Assembly (NCBI RefSeq): GCF_000003195.3
Contig: NC_012870.2
Location: 49,416,967 to 49,480,966 of the forward strand
Source of the DNA: Sorghum bicolor
Taxonomy: Eukaryota; Streptophyta; Magnoliopsida; Poales; Poaceae
Reading direction: 5' to 3'
DNA: 64,000 nt
Position 1 is the first letter of the stretch, and every line of letters begins with the position of its first letter. Positions 35,380 through 46,925 of this stretch are shown here, piece after piece. A model generated the notes under the pieces. That model did not search any database, was not told the DNA's origin, and saw only the letters and a program-made list of their open reading frames with translations. A program made the translations under genes and the position numbers.

Positions 35380-35392
35380 CATGCCCCCCAAT
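35380..35392 (-). promoter_or_regulatory. Element B polypurine tract
   Basis: On the minus strand AATTGGGGGGCATG directly precedes the LTR start, the expected place and composition for plus-strand priming. Confidence 0.85.
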
Positions 35393-35884
35393 TTCAGAGT
35401 ATGAAATCATTAATGCTCTGAAATTCTCTGCAGTAATGATGCCTTTTCGTAATTAATTCTCCCAATTTGGTAACCGACAGCTTCAATCTGAACAACCCTG
35501 GTCCAATCCCTCCACAGACTCCTCGAAATTCTCAACCTCCCAAACGGACATCTCCACTTTAGTCGCCCATCGGCAATATTACCGTTACACAGACCTGCCG
35601 ATAGACTGACCAGGACACCCTGTACAGCGAAGTATCTTATCCCCCCAAACAGATATCTCCACTTTATTCGTCCATCGGCAATATTACCGTTACAAGACGC
35701 TGCCGATAGACCGACCAGGAAATCTCGAATAGTAAAATATCTCCAGATCACGACCGTTTCCTGTCAAATCACCTGCGCAATTCCTTGATTACCGTGCAAA
35801 CAGTTACCATATCCTCCTGAGTATACTCGGATTTCACGGATACGGCGAACTGATAAGTCAGATTTACCCTTGCCCATTTTGTCC

Positions 35885-35892
35885 TATAAATA
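35885..35892 (+). promoter_or_regulatory. TATA box for the antisense PMD gene of element B
   Basis: TATAAATA lies 158 bases before the ATG at 36043. It is followed by a pyrimidine-rich start region and a CA-rich leader. It is on the strand opposite to gag-pol and just inside the 3' LTR, so the gene has its own promoter. Confidence 0.6.
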
Positions 35893-36042
35893 GTTCCTTC
35901 TCGGGTACTCCTTCTCCATCCCATCATTCTACAGCCAAAACTCCACTTTCCTGGCGGCGGCGCTTGTTCAAGAGCTCCAAGAGCTCAACGAAGCCCTTTC
36001 TTCACCAACATCAAAGTCTTCGATCCCCCTATTTGCGAGGAG

Positions 36043-39000
36043 ATGGCCATCAACTTCGCTGTTCCCGAGGTCAGTTCACCACCCTTCTTCTTGTACTTTT
36101 GCCATATCTCTGTTCATCCGCAATTTATTTTACTGAACATTCTTTTTTTTCTTTTGTTCTTCTCTTTACCTTCAAAACTATTAGGATTTGTCCAATCAAA
36201 TTATCATCCCTACCGATCAGCCACACCTCCAGTGTCTTGGTCTGTTAGGGGATCCAGATCCCACCGATCTTATTAATGCAGAAACAAACAGAATCCCTTT
36301 TAAAGCCGAGAATTTTTCTCTGGATCTGTGGAAGGATACCTTCCGTTCCTGGCCCAGCCCTACCGTGGGATGGAAGGATTGGTTCTTCAGAGTCAGCCAC
36401 TCAAATGAAGTTCAGTGGGGTGAGAGAAGATTAGACCAATGCATCAGGTTGTCCATTGCCGATATGCATAGGAATGAGTCACTGCTGATAGCTGCATCAT
36501 ATTTCTGGTCAGACACACTCAATGCCTTTGTCTTTGGCCACGGCCCTGCTTCCCCCACTCTTGCCAATGTGCTTATGCTCACCAGCATAGATGTATCCAC
36601 TGCCGATAGTAGTCACCTGTTTGACACCATGCCTAGTGCCAAAGTGGAAACCCGCGCTATTGGTGGCTGGTCTGGATACATTCAGAAGTATCGTAGAACG
36701 GGGCCTGTTAACATAAAGGAGCAGACCACCTTCCTGAACATGTGGCTGGACAAATTTGTGTTATGCGGTCGATCGGCAGGACCAACCTCTGTCTACCTGT
36801 CGACAGCAGAGAGATTAGCCAATGGTGGCCGATTTCCCCTCGGCCGATACCTGCTTGGCTCTGCCTACCACCTCCTCCACCAAGTAGCCAGAAAACTCCT
36901 ACTCGGCCAGCCCATCGGCAATCTAGGAGGACCCTGGTGGTTCATCAATATGTGGCTTAGCCTCCACATGCACAAGCGTCTTGAATTCAACCTCTTCACA
37001 CAACTCTTCCCCAGGGACATAGCCGAGGATTATAAATTAGATGAAGAAGAATCGGCAACTCGCCCTCCTCTGAACTTTGGCGAGGCTGTCATTGTTCTGC
37101 CTGGCACAGGCGGCAATGCAGACCAGGTCAGCCGATTCTTCCAGACCTTGCATGAAGGCCTAACTAGAGAACAGCGAGCATGGATGCCTTATGAAGATCC
37201 AGACACCATGTTTCCTTTGGTCTTCCATCCATTCAATGACACTCTCAACAAGGATCATGACATGATGATGGCACTGATCACTCCTAGAGCTATACCAGTA
37301 AACTTCTTTGGCAGTGGGAAAACCTCCAACCAGACCTATGAGTTTTACAACCCATCGGCATTAGCCCGTCAGTTAGCTTTCGGTCAGCTGCCGATCGCCC
37401 TCTGTTATGCCGATGTGATAAAACCCAGGGAAACCATCACGAGCCTTCTTGAGTGGACCCGAGTAGCTCAACTGCCGCCGAATGCCGATACAGATGCAGA
37501 TCTATCAGAGTGGATCCCGGCCCTCTTCATTGCTCAGGCGTACAAACAATGGTGGGAAGAATGAAAAGAGCATTTGTTCTGCAAATCAGCTCTTACATAC
37601 TGCGGCATGATCGACCCTCAGTACAAAGTCCCCGATGATACTGTAAGTACTTCTAAGCCGATACTCCAATCTTCTTATTTTTTTCATTCTCATCGGTAAC
37701 TCACTTTCTGCGTTATATGACAGGTTAACAACACACCACCATCGGCCAGTAGGAGTGGCAAGCCGATTGATCTCTTTCAATCAGGTCCGATTTCTTCAAT
37801 CGGCAACAACGCTCCCAATTTGGCTGCCATCATGCATCGAGGCGTGCGCTTGAAGAAAGTCACCACCAAGCACACAAAGACGTCTCCATCGGTAGCTGCC
37901 TCCACCTTAGCACAGGCCTTCAAGGTAACTGTTCAAACTTTTTCATTCATACCGATTCCATTCTTACATTTATTACACCTGTACTCACGAATCCTCAGTC
38001 TTGATACAGCACACCGGCGCATCGGCAAGGACCAGAAGTATAAGTGCCGATGCCCCCAGTCTAGCCAGCTGAAGAGAAAAGGTACCAAGCGTACCGGAGC
38101 ACAAGCAAAGCGCCAAAGAGTAGCAATGCCTCCTCCTCCCCCGGTATCTCTAATCCCGGTAGAATCTTCTCCTTCCTCCCCAGAAGCTCAGATGCAACAA
38201 GCACCATCTCCCCCTCAGCTACAAGAAGCACCCCAAGTGGAAGAACTCCAACCAGAAGAACCCCAGTCGGAACTACCCCAGCCAGAAGACACATCGGCTG
38301 ATGTGGGCGAACAGACTACCGATCCAGCAGGCTCAATCATAGCATCGGTAGTTTCCTTGATCCAGACAAGCACTGCACCTCCTCAAGGTAACATATCTTT
38401 ACAAAATCATTGCTAATGAATCCACTTTCCCGATCTCATAATCACTTCTACTAATTTTTAGCTGACATAGTTCCATCGGCAACCCTGGCCGATCAACCCG
38501 TGGTTCCATCGGCATCTTCCAGTCAGAGGCGAGAGATTGCCTTGAAACAAGTAAGCCACCCAACCTCCATCGGTATTATTGGTCAATACTTTAACCATAG
38601 AATGACTCACTTTATTTCTTTTTCAGGAACAGGACTCTCCCGACAGCTTGTTTTCCTTGCCATCGACATCTCTAAAGATGAAGGTGAGGAGGCCAGCTCT
38701 TCTCGAGCCGTTGGAATTACATCGGCAGAAATTAGGGCAAAGTTGGAAGAGTTATCAGCCCTCCTACATCAAGACACAGCCCAATTGGTCGATGACTCCG
38801 ACCCGGCCAAGGCTTTATTCAAGACCCTTAGGGACCAAATCCCCGCCGATGCTGAAGAAATTCTTTCTCAAACTGCACATCTAGAAAGCCGTCAGCTGCA
38901 GTACCAGAGAGCTGCCCAACGTCTTGCCGATAAAGCTGCTCATGCCTAGCTCTGTGAAGAGATGATGAAGGTGAAGCTCCTTGCCGATGAGAAGCACAAG

Positions 39001-39321
39001 AACATCGGCATCTTAAAGTCCTCAGGGGAGGCATTGAAGCAAAAGATTTCTGACTTGTCGGCAAGAAGAGAAGCCCTGCTGGCAGAACTCAAGCAAGTGG
39101 AAGAAGCCTTGTCCCAGGCTCAACAAGAGTAGAACCAGCTGCCTGAGGCGATCAAGCGTCTTGAGCAAGAGCGCAATGTCCAAGCCCGCACGGCGCTACA
39201 AATGAAGAAGAAACTGAAGCCAGTGGAAGGCTCTACCGATGAAGATATCAAAGAGATAGAAGCAGCCAATCAAATTCGCCTGCGCGCTCTATTGGTGATC
39301 CAGGCGCTGGTGAACATGTGA
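36043..39321 (+). pseudogene. Antisense plant-mobile-domain (PMD) protein gene of element B, ~6 exons
   Basis: Exon 1 (36043-36069) joins in phase to exon 2 (36185-37642), which encodes the PMD (aminotransferase-like) region, with YFWSDTLNAFVFG, GWSGYIQKYRR and LGSAYHLLHQVA blocks. Further exons are 37724-37924, about 38030-38387, 38462-38550 and from 38627 (or 38647) to 39321. All have GT-AG boundaries. After PMD come a basic Lys/Arg stretch, a Pro/Gln/Glu-rich linker and a long coiled coil. Breaks are a TGA at 37562, TAGs near 38947 and 39130, and a frame mismatch at the last acceptor, which a second AG at 38645 would repair. PMD proteins in plants are linked to transposon silencing and meristem function (MAIN/MAIL). 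The role here is unknown. Confidence 0.85.
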
Positions 39322-39411
39322 ATTCTTCATCGGTGGCACACTTGCTCTTCCCCTTTTATCACTCTTAGCATTTTGGTCTAGCTGATGGGAATGTTATCGG
39401 CACTTAAACCT

Positions 39412-39651
39412 TCATGCATCGACCCATATGCTTGGGTAATACTTCTTTAGATATTTGCCATTTAATGCTCTGGGAAATTCAACGCCTTCAAGAGTTTCTA
39501 GAATATAGGCGTTACCACGAGCCGATCGACTTACCCGATAGGGACCCTCCCAATTGGGAGACCACTTCCCAAATTTTGAACTCTTAGTCCCAATCGGTAA
39601 GATTAGTTTCCATACTAAATCTCCATCGGCAAACTCCTTAGCCTTTACCTT
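39412..39651 (-). pseudogene. Element B integrase C-terminal end
   Basis: On the minus strand a frame continues the integrase interrupted by element A, with WEGPYRV near its middle, and stops with TGA at 39414-39412. The stop of the opposing PMD gene is at 39321, so the two genes converge with about 90 bases between them. Confidence 0.85.
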
Positions 39652-40883
39652 TGTTGACTGTCCTTAAGTATCAAATTTAATTATCAAATAAATAAAGAAA
39701 AGGATCCAAATGAAATCAACATCTAGACTTATGGTTTTATCTGACAGAATTCCACGAGTTTTGGTGTTTGTCTATTTCTGCAGGGGGTTATCAGGAAATA
39801 AGGAAGAAAGGCCCACATGTCAGGATTACATAGAGATATCAACGCACCGCGCAATTTTTTACCATCTAGAAGACTCCAGAAGCCACGAGACCGAAGCAGA
39901 GCCGAAACGGGGCCAGGACCTGGGCGCCCACCCAGTTTCCTTGGGCGCCCGCCCAACTGCCGAGCCCAATCAGGACTCTTTCTCTCGGGAGATCTCCACC
40001 GACCTATTGGATCCAGAATAACGTAGTACCACATCGCCTACCGACCCAAAAACGCATAGAAGGGGAGGACTATATAAGGAGACCCCCTGGCCCCTGGAGA
40101 AGACAAGAAATTATCATAGAGATTGAGGGGTGCCCTCGAAGGAAAACCTCTTCTCTAAATAATATTTCTTTTTAGGCTTAGCAACCAATGTAAGTAGAAA
40201 TAGATCTTCTAGTTTCTACTAGATTGGGAGAGATAGGGTGGAGGTGTAGATCGGAGGAAGGCCGGCCTGTCGGTGTCTACTCCGAGTTGTACCTACGGGA
40301 TCAAGTCTCCTAACCCGAGGCTTGCTTCTAAGATTCTTCAGTAATTCGACTTCTAATTCTAGTAAGTTCTTGTTTTATTGTTCTTTGGTTTATGAGTTTA
40401 CTTTAATCCTCTTCCGGTTGAGTATTAGAGTAATCACTTGTTAGCGTAAACGTGGTGTTTAGGCTAGGGTACTCATAGATATCCCCTCACTAGCTGGACC
40501 GTGGTAGTAGCGAGGATCGTGACATTTCCGAGTTACCTTTGTATCTCATATCTTGTTAGCAGGACGGGTAGGGTTTATAGGTGCGGGTCGAACATCCTTT
40601 GTGTTGTCTAGATTCCGTGAGCCTCCCCAATAGAACAGTAGATCATCCTTACCAAGGTTAGAATGAGACTACGGTTGCAGTCTTCTCTATACATCACTCA
40701 CATCGAGAAACATTCTTTGTAGCCTAAAGGGATAGTAGCAATAGATTTGGTTTGTCAGATGCACCCTTTCTCCCAGTGGTAAAAATATAAATACGATAAC
40801 TCTGGATAACCTCCTGGGTGAAATGCTCACCGATATCCGTGCGCTTGCGGATCATTTCCTTATTGCGTTACCAAATATCAACA
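39652..40883 (+). repeat. Element A 5' LTR (1232 bp)
   Basis: Starts TGTTGACTGTCC, ends ATATCAACA. TATATAAG is at 40071-40078, preceded by two GGGCGCCC boxes at 39922 and 39943. Confidence 0.95.
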
Positions 40884-40891
40884 AGCATTTC

Positions 40892-40904
40892 TGGCGCCGT
40901 TGCC
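40892..40904 (+). promoter_or_regulatory. Element A primer-binding site (tRNA-Asp type)
   Basis: TGGCGCCGTTGCC lies 8 bases after the LTR. This sequence is the usual primer site of plant Athila elements, complementary to aspartate tRNA. Confidence 0.85.
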
Positions 40905-41044
40905 AGGGAGAAAGACGGTTTGCTGAGATAACTTTGAGTCTTGTATTATCTTGTATTATACTTTTATACTTTTATTCTTTTATCTTTTTATCTTTACGGA
41001 TAACTCAAATTCCATACCTATTATTAAATTCTTTGCACCTTCGG

Positions 41045-42500
41045 AGACCAGCCATAGACCATGGGAGTCAACACGTCCTGCCCCTAATTATGATATGTGT
41101 CTGGAGTTGATTGCAATAGGTCAAAACCAACCCTTTTCTATAGCCGAGGTCCTATCTTTTAATCAAAAAGATAATGCACTTTTAGCTACACCTAGGGAAT
41201 CTGTTAATCTTTCTATAAATTCTGGTTCAGACCTAGCCCTACAAGACCATGTTTTTCCTAGATATTTTCACATTGGTCTTAATCATATAACCTTTGGTAG
41301 AGTCTTTCTTTCTTTATCTATTAGTAAAGGAAGGTATGTCTTCATTTGTGGACATCCTTCTTATACTAGTCTTCATAGAAAAATCTTAGAGATAGAGAAG
41401 GAATCATCTCCCAGACGAGGAAAGGAAGTTTCAATAGCCGATTTCCAAACATTTTAATCCCATAATTCGGCTATCCAACCCATCCTTGAGCTTAATAATT
41501 TCTACTATGCTCTTTCTCTTGAACCTTCCGATAATCATATGAATCTCTCTAGACATCCCATGCATAAGAAGGAGGATCGAGAAGAGCAACATCAATGGCT
41601 AGAGGGCATTAAAAATCCATGTGCTATCACCATTGAATGGATAGATAAAACAAACTTGAGAGACAATTATACCTGGGCATGCAGCCCGAGCCCGTGAGCA
41701 CGGCCCGAAGCCCGTCATTTTGGCCCGGCCCTAGCCCGGCCCGGCCCGAAGGTCATTGGGCCTGGGCTGGCACGGCACGGGGCTGCAGGCCGTGCTTGGG
41801 CCACACTTCAGGCCCACGGGCCGACACGGCCCGGCCCGCCAAATAACAACATTGTATAAAATAATTCATTTTGATATCTAAATCTATTCTCTATATCTAT
41901 CATATGTATTTGAATGTGTTCTTTATACTGATGAAGTGATAAATTGATGAATGTGTTTGAAATATGCTATTAAATCTGTGTTTATTGATATGTTATTGTT
42001 CAACGGGCTATGGGCTGGCCCGGCCTGACGGGCCCGCCCGGTACGCAAAAAGGCCCACGGGCCCGTGCCTGGGCTGAAGGTCAGGCCCGCAGGCCGGTAA
42101 GGCACGGCCCGCAGGGCACGACGTGCCCCCTCGGCCCGTTAGGCAACGTGCCGGGCTGGCCCGGTGTCGTGCCGGGCCGGGCCGGGCCAGCCCGTTGCCC
42201 AGGTATAGAGACAATCCTAGAGGAATTTTAAGCATTCATGAAGAATCATCCTTGAAGTTTGAGAATGAGAGAAACAACAGTGAGCATGGAAGTTATTTCA
42301 TAAATACCTTAGCAAGTCCTTGCTCATATAAAACATCTCCCAATCAGTTGGTCTCTCCATCCTTACCACATTTGAGATCTCCAACCCCCTCTTCCTTTCT
42401 ATTTATAAAAACTTTAAAAGGGCGGTTGTCGATGCATATGTCTATAATAAATATGGCAGATCTCGTTGAGTTGATTAATGGTTTCCTAAGGACAAGCTAA
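41045..42500 (+). pseudogene. Element A unidentified ORF1, split by a hAT MITE
   Basis: An open frame running to 41457 (TAA) continues in the same frame after the stop to the hAT MITE at 41668. It resumes in register after the MITE to a stop near 42500. The encoded segment is rich in Ser, Asn, Leu and Lys, with no zinc knuckle or retroviral motif that I recognise. It occupies the position of gag. The exact start is uncertain. The copy in element C is deleted here, so no comparison is possible in the window. Confidence 0.5.
41668..42207. mobile_element. hAT-type MITE, 540 bp, inside element A
   Basis: Perfect 12-base inverted termini TATACCTGGGCA / TGCCCAGGTATA are flanked by the 8-bp duplication GAGACAAT (41660-41667 and 42208-42215). 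The ends are extremely GC-rich with many GGCCCG units, and the centre is AT-rich. It is non-coding, and is the youngest layer of the nest. Confidence 0.95.
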
Positions 42501-42507
42501 GTGTCCT

Positions 42508-43790
42508 AAAACAAGCACTTATTAGATCGTAACATGAAATTTTAATTATTTACAACATTACCTTGTGTATTAAGCATATAAGGATAATTGTAGAAATATT
42601 CCTTCAAGTATTCTTGCCACTCATCATGCAACATTGAATTAAATTCATCCAATCTTGAATTTTGCAAAATTCAAGCTTGGGGGAGTACTTTACATAAAAA
42701 CATCCATTGCCATGTTGCTATGTTGGTTGTCCCTACCTTTGAGAGATGCTCAATTTGTTAAGTACTAATCACACTACTTCATCTCCACTTGAGTAGATCT
42801 CTATAAATGCCATCATGCTACCTATGTTTATCTTAAGTAAGTGTTGGTTTGGAAGTACTGCACATACTTCTATTGGCTTTTAAATTAAACATGGTGCTTA
42901 GGTTAAACAGCCTTCCTTAATCTGATTAGACATGGAGTCTATTTCGATTATTGAACTAAAAACTGCTTGTGTAGACATTAGTATATTTTGTTGGACTAAC
43001 CCCTGCAGGAAAACTTTCAATATCAACCTGGGAAGTCCTGAGATACAAACTCACTGGAGACAAAGGAGACACATGAAGTTTAACAATTTGCACAAGAAGG
43101 ACATAGCTCATTCATCATAAAGAGATGATCTATGGAGGGTGCCACAAACATGATGCACAACCGCTAAGAAAGGAAATCTTCCACAAGGTGATACTATACC
43201 ATCACTCTTCAAGTAAGGTGACATCTTAAGGTACTTGATTATCGCTTTTATAAGTTTTTCCTTTGTTCTGGCATTCACTTAAAATAAAGAGACAAACATG
43301 TATGATTTATAACTCCAGATTAACCAACTCAATTAATTCAACATGTTTAGTCCTTTAATCTTTGTTCTTAGTACTACCTTCGTGATCCCACACTCCTAAT
43401 CATATAAGCTAAAATGTTGCACATTTAAATCTTTGGAAGATATAAACAAAACATAAATATAGATAGATTATCTTTCCATTAGGTTGAGCCATCTGATCTA
43501 ACAAATGTTTTAAATGCTACACTCATGATCCATCAACTTTGTCTTGCTCACTATGCTTAAGGTTAGAGAAGAACAAATACACTTTTAGTTCTGTTGGTGT
43601 TTTCCACCATGGGCCTATGCACTTGATCTCTGCCTTGTCTCTATGAGCAGATACAATTCAAGCAAAACATGGAGGAGTTTTACAACTCCTAGATTCCACC
43701 AAGTGAAGAACCGGGATCTACGAGCACAAACACAATGGAGATCAGACACTTAGTTTCCCAAAGGAAAAAATAAAGAACCTCTGTGTCCGA
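42508..43790 (+). other. Element A internal non-coding stretch
   Basis: AT-rich, matched in reverse complement by element C 58040-59219. It contains CAAGCTTGGGGGAGTAC at 42674-42690, a copy of the polypurine-tract sequence far from the LTR. There is no coding region that I can support. Confidence 0.65.
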
Positions 43791-43792
43791 GT

Positions 43793-44573
43793 TGGTACCT
43801 TGTACGCTCCAGCAAACTTCGTGGTGATAGAGACTGGTACTGAGGAGAGGGCACCCATCATCTTAGGGAGGCCATTCCAAAACACTAGAGCTGTCATCTA
43901 CGCTAATGCTGCCAAGATCAGTCTCTACATCAAGGGGAAGAAGGAGACTTTCCTTCAAGAACAAGACTACACAAACTTCAGAGCAATCCCGACATGAACC
44001 AAGGATGAGGACCAATAGGAGGAACAGGAACAAGCAAATGTGGACCGAGTCAGCTAAGATGGTCACTGCAGCTCATGGAGGTCAAGATCGTAGACTCAAG
44101 TTACCTTTCTTGATCAAGAAGGACGACCCTGGTGTTCCAAGCATCGAATGCACAATCAATGAATACTCTTTTCAGAAGACACTCTACGACACCGGATCTG
44201 ACATCAACATAATGGCTGCAGTCACTTATCAGCTCCTGCATGGAACCATGCCCCTACAACCAATATATATTCAGCTCCAGATGATTTTCAGATCATCGGC
44301 ATGGGAGAAGACGAGTATGATCCACCCACCGTCCTTGGAAGACCGTTCCTCAACACTATCAAAGCAATCATCTACATTGGAGCCGGAGAAGTCCACATGT
44401 ACTTCCCCTCTGAGAAGGTACGCAACTATTTTACTGACCATAACTATATAGTTGAAGATTCTAAGCAGGTCAGGACAAGAAGAAGACAACGCAACCGCAA
44501 CCAGAGGAGGCAAATCATCAAGAATGGATGGGTAGACTACGAAGGAGAAGTGATAAGGACTGAAGACATATAG
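43793..44573 (+). pseudogene. Element A retropepsin-like region, two modules, frameshifted
   Basis: The first module has only the C-terminal part of a retropepsin (ILGRPFQNTRAVI, ~43855-43900). After a frameshift near 43970 a basic linker leads to a full module with active site DTGSDINIM (~44190). After a second frameshift near 44285 comes VLGRPFLNTIKAII, then a C-terminal tail ending at the TAG before 44576. The fold and motifs are those of plant gypsy/Athila proteases. No polymerase follows. It would process Gag in an intact relative. Confidence 0.8.
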
Positions 44574-44579
44574 CTTGAA

Positions 44580-46910
44580 CAAAACTGTCCTGAGGAGACC
44601 GTAGCACCGAGTCAGGTGTGGAGGGAGAAGATAGTTATACACGAAGAGAGGCGCCGCCGGAATCACCGACTACGCCACCTAGCGAATCCCAGGACGACTC
44701 AGAAAACAGAGAGTCCCATTCGGAGGACTTAAAAATACCGAACGCCTTGCCAAGAGGTAAACTTGGTAGTTATCCTTTTCCTTTCAATTATTTAAAATAG
44801 TTTGCTTAGTTAATCAGGTTCATGCTATCTTTGAAAAGAAAATAAAAATGTTAAAAAACAGTAAGCCCCATGTGAGTATACGAGTGGCATAAAACCCATA
44901 AGTACATTCACTGTGGTGGCGTAAAAATAAAATAAATATATTATTGTCCTATCAATATAAAAATATAAAAATAAATTTACGATCCAACTAAAGAGAGTAA
45001 CATTTATTGAGGAGGCTCAACATGATAAAGGCTAGATATTTATGCTAACACTTAACCAGTTCCACAAAGCTTTGTTGTCTATTTGAGCTCCACAGAATTC
45101 AAGGATCAAAGAAGACTAGCAGATGGAGGACATCCTAATCGCTGTTAGGGTACTACCGACTTTCAAATACACCTCCATCACCTGCTAGCTACATCAGAAG
45201 AAATTACATCAAAATCCAGCTTGGGGGAGAGCATCCCCATTTATCCAGCTAAGTGTTTCTACTCGCGTTTATACTTTACTCAAATAATAAGAGATGCATA
45301 ATCATGAAAACCCAAATAAAGATTTTGTGCTTTTATATATATATATATATCTTTGCTTAGTTTGCTAAATAAATAAATAAATAAAGTTTGCTATCAACCC
45401 TCATGATAAACTCTCACATGGAACTGATGAATAGTTGCTCTGCCATGACTAGTTCTTAAAATTGAAATCTCTCTCAAGTTTAGGCATGACTGTTATGAAT
45501 TAAAATTTGCTCTAAACCTGAACTTGTGGGAAGAGTACTTATCTAAAGTCTAAGTTGTCAACGGATATGATATGGGAAGGTTGAGCTGTTGTTTATCTGT
45601 TCCTAGAGATGCTAGAATTCTAGAGAATTTTATCTTTGAAAAATCTTTAAAATATCATATGATGAGTTCCTATATGATGAGAGTTTAAATTCCTACCACA
45701 GCCATATATACATGCTTGCTAGACTTTGAACCACATATTTACTTTTTACTGCTTTTGATCATTGAGTGTGGTCAAGCTGTGTAGACCCTTAGGAGCTTGT
45801 CATGTGGTTAAAATCAAGATTCACTTGCACGTTCACTCACACATGCTGCTTCTACTCCGGAAGTACGCATCCACATACATCCACTCATTTCCATCTCCAG
45901 ATTCACCCAAAAGTATTCTACTCCTAATCTGGGAGAGAATAGCAAAAATATTTTCCTATACCTGTGAAATAAATGCTCCAGTTATTTTGGTTACTACCAC
46001 TTGCTATATTATTTCAGGAGATGAGTGCTCTAAAAAAAAGAAGAGAAAGAAAAATAATAATAATAATAATAATAATAATACGAGGAAATAAAAAGGGGCA
46101 AGAGCCCGGAACCTCGAAGAAAAGAAAAAAAAGTGAGACGAGAGGTAAAAATGGACAAGTGTCCGACAGTAGAATTAGGGGTACAAGATACCCACCTGAG
46201 AGGAAAGAAAAAGAAAATATAGAGCATCTCATTCTCCTCAAAAAGCTTCAAAGTGCAAGAAAGGTATGTATCCCCTCAAAAGAGCAAAAGTAGAATTAGA
46301 CTTTCACCATTGTTTTCACCATTGTTATTACCATCATCACCATACACCATTCACTCGCCACACATGCACATCTTGATTTGACTTATTGACTTGTTTCTCT
46401 AGATCCATGGTTTGACTATGCAATAAATGTCTTGTAAGTATGTATTAGCTGTCTCCCACCTATGAGCTCCAGATATCAAAACCTTATTAGAGTATGGTGA
46501 GAGAGAAGGTGATATCACTATGCATTATACCAAAAATACCACATACTTTGAGAGAAGGCATATACCATTACTGCCTTGCTGAGGATCCAGAAATACCATA
46601 AAAGAGAGATTTGAGAGAGTCATATAAGGAATCTCTGAGTTTTATTGGAAAATCTACAAAAACTCCAGAGCTATAGCTGATCAAGAATAAGAGACATGGC
46701 GCTTGACTTGACCGTTCTATCTTTTAACTGCTCAAGATACAAGTGACGGTTGCAAGCCCCATGGTGAAAGGTAAAATGAGTAAGTTTTAAGTCTTAACAG
46801 TTTATTCTAACTCAGAGATGAGATCTTGCTTGAATGCGTGTGTACCTTTAAGAAATGAAACCAGTACAAAAACTCTTGAGTTCATCCTTGCTCAGGGACG
46901 AGCAAGAGGT
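44580..46910 (+). other. Element A 3' internal non-coding region
   Basis: Contains a second internal polypurine-like copy (AGCTTGGGGGAG at 45219-45230), a (TA)n run near 45340, an (AATA)n run near 45370 and an (ATA)n run at 46053-46080. Its reverse complement is found in element C. There is no gene. Confidence 0.7.
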
Positions 46911-46925
46911 AAGCTTGGGGGAGTT
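46911..46925 (+). promoter_or_regulatory. Element A polypurine tract
   Basis: AAGCTTGGGGGAGTT abuts the 3' LTR start. Confidence 0.88.

Noticed and set aside
36185..37561. PMD open frame as an ordinary host gene
   Set aside because: It lies wholly inside element B between pol and the 3' LTR, carries the same CATCGGCA enrichment, and the LTRs and target duplication enclose it. It belongs to the element.
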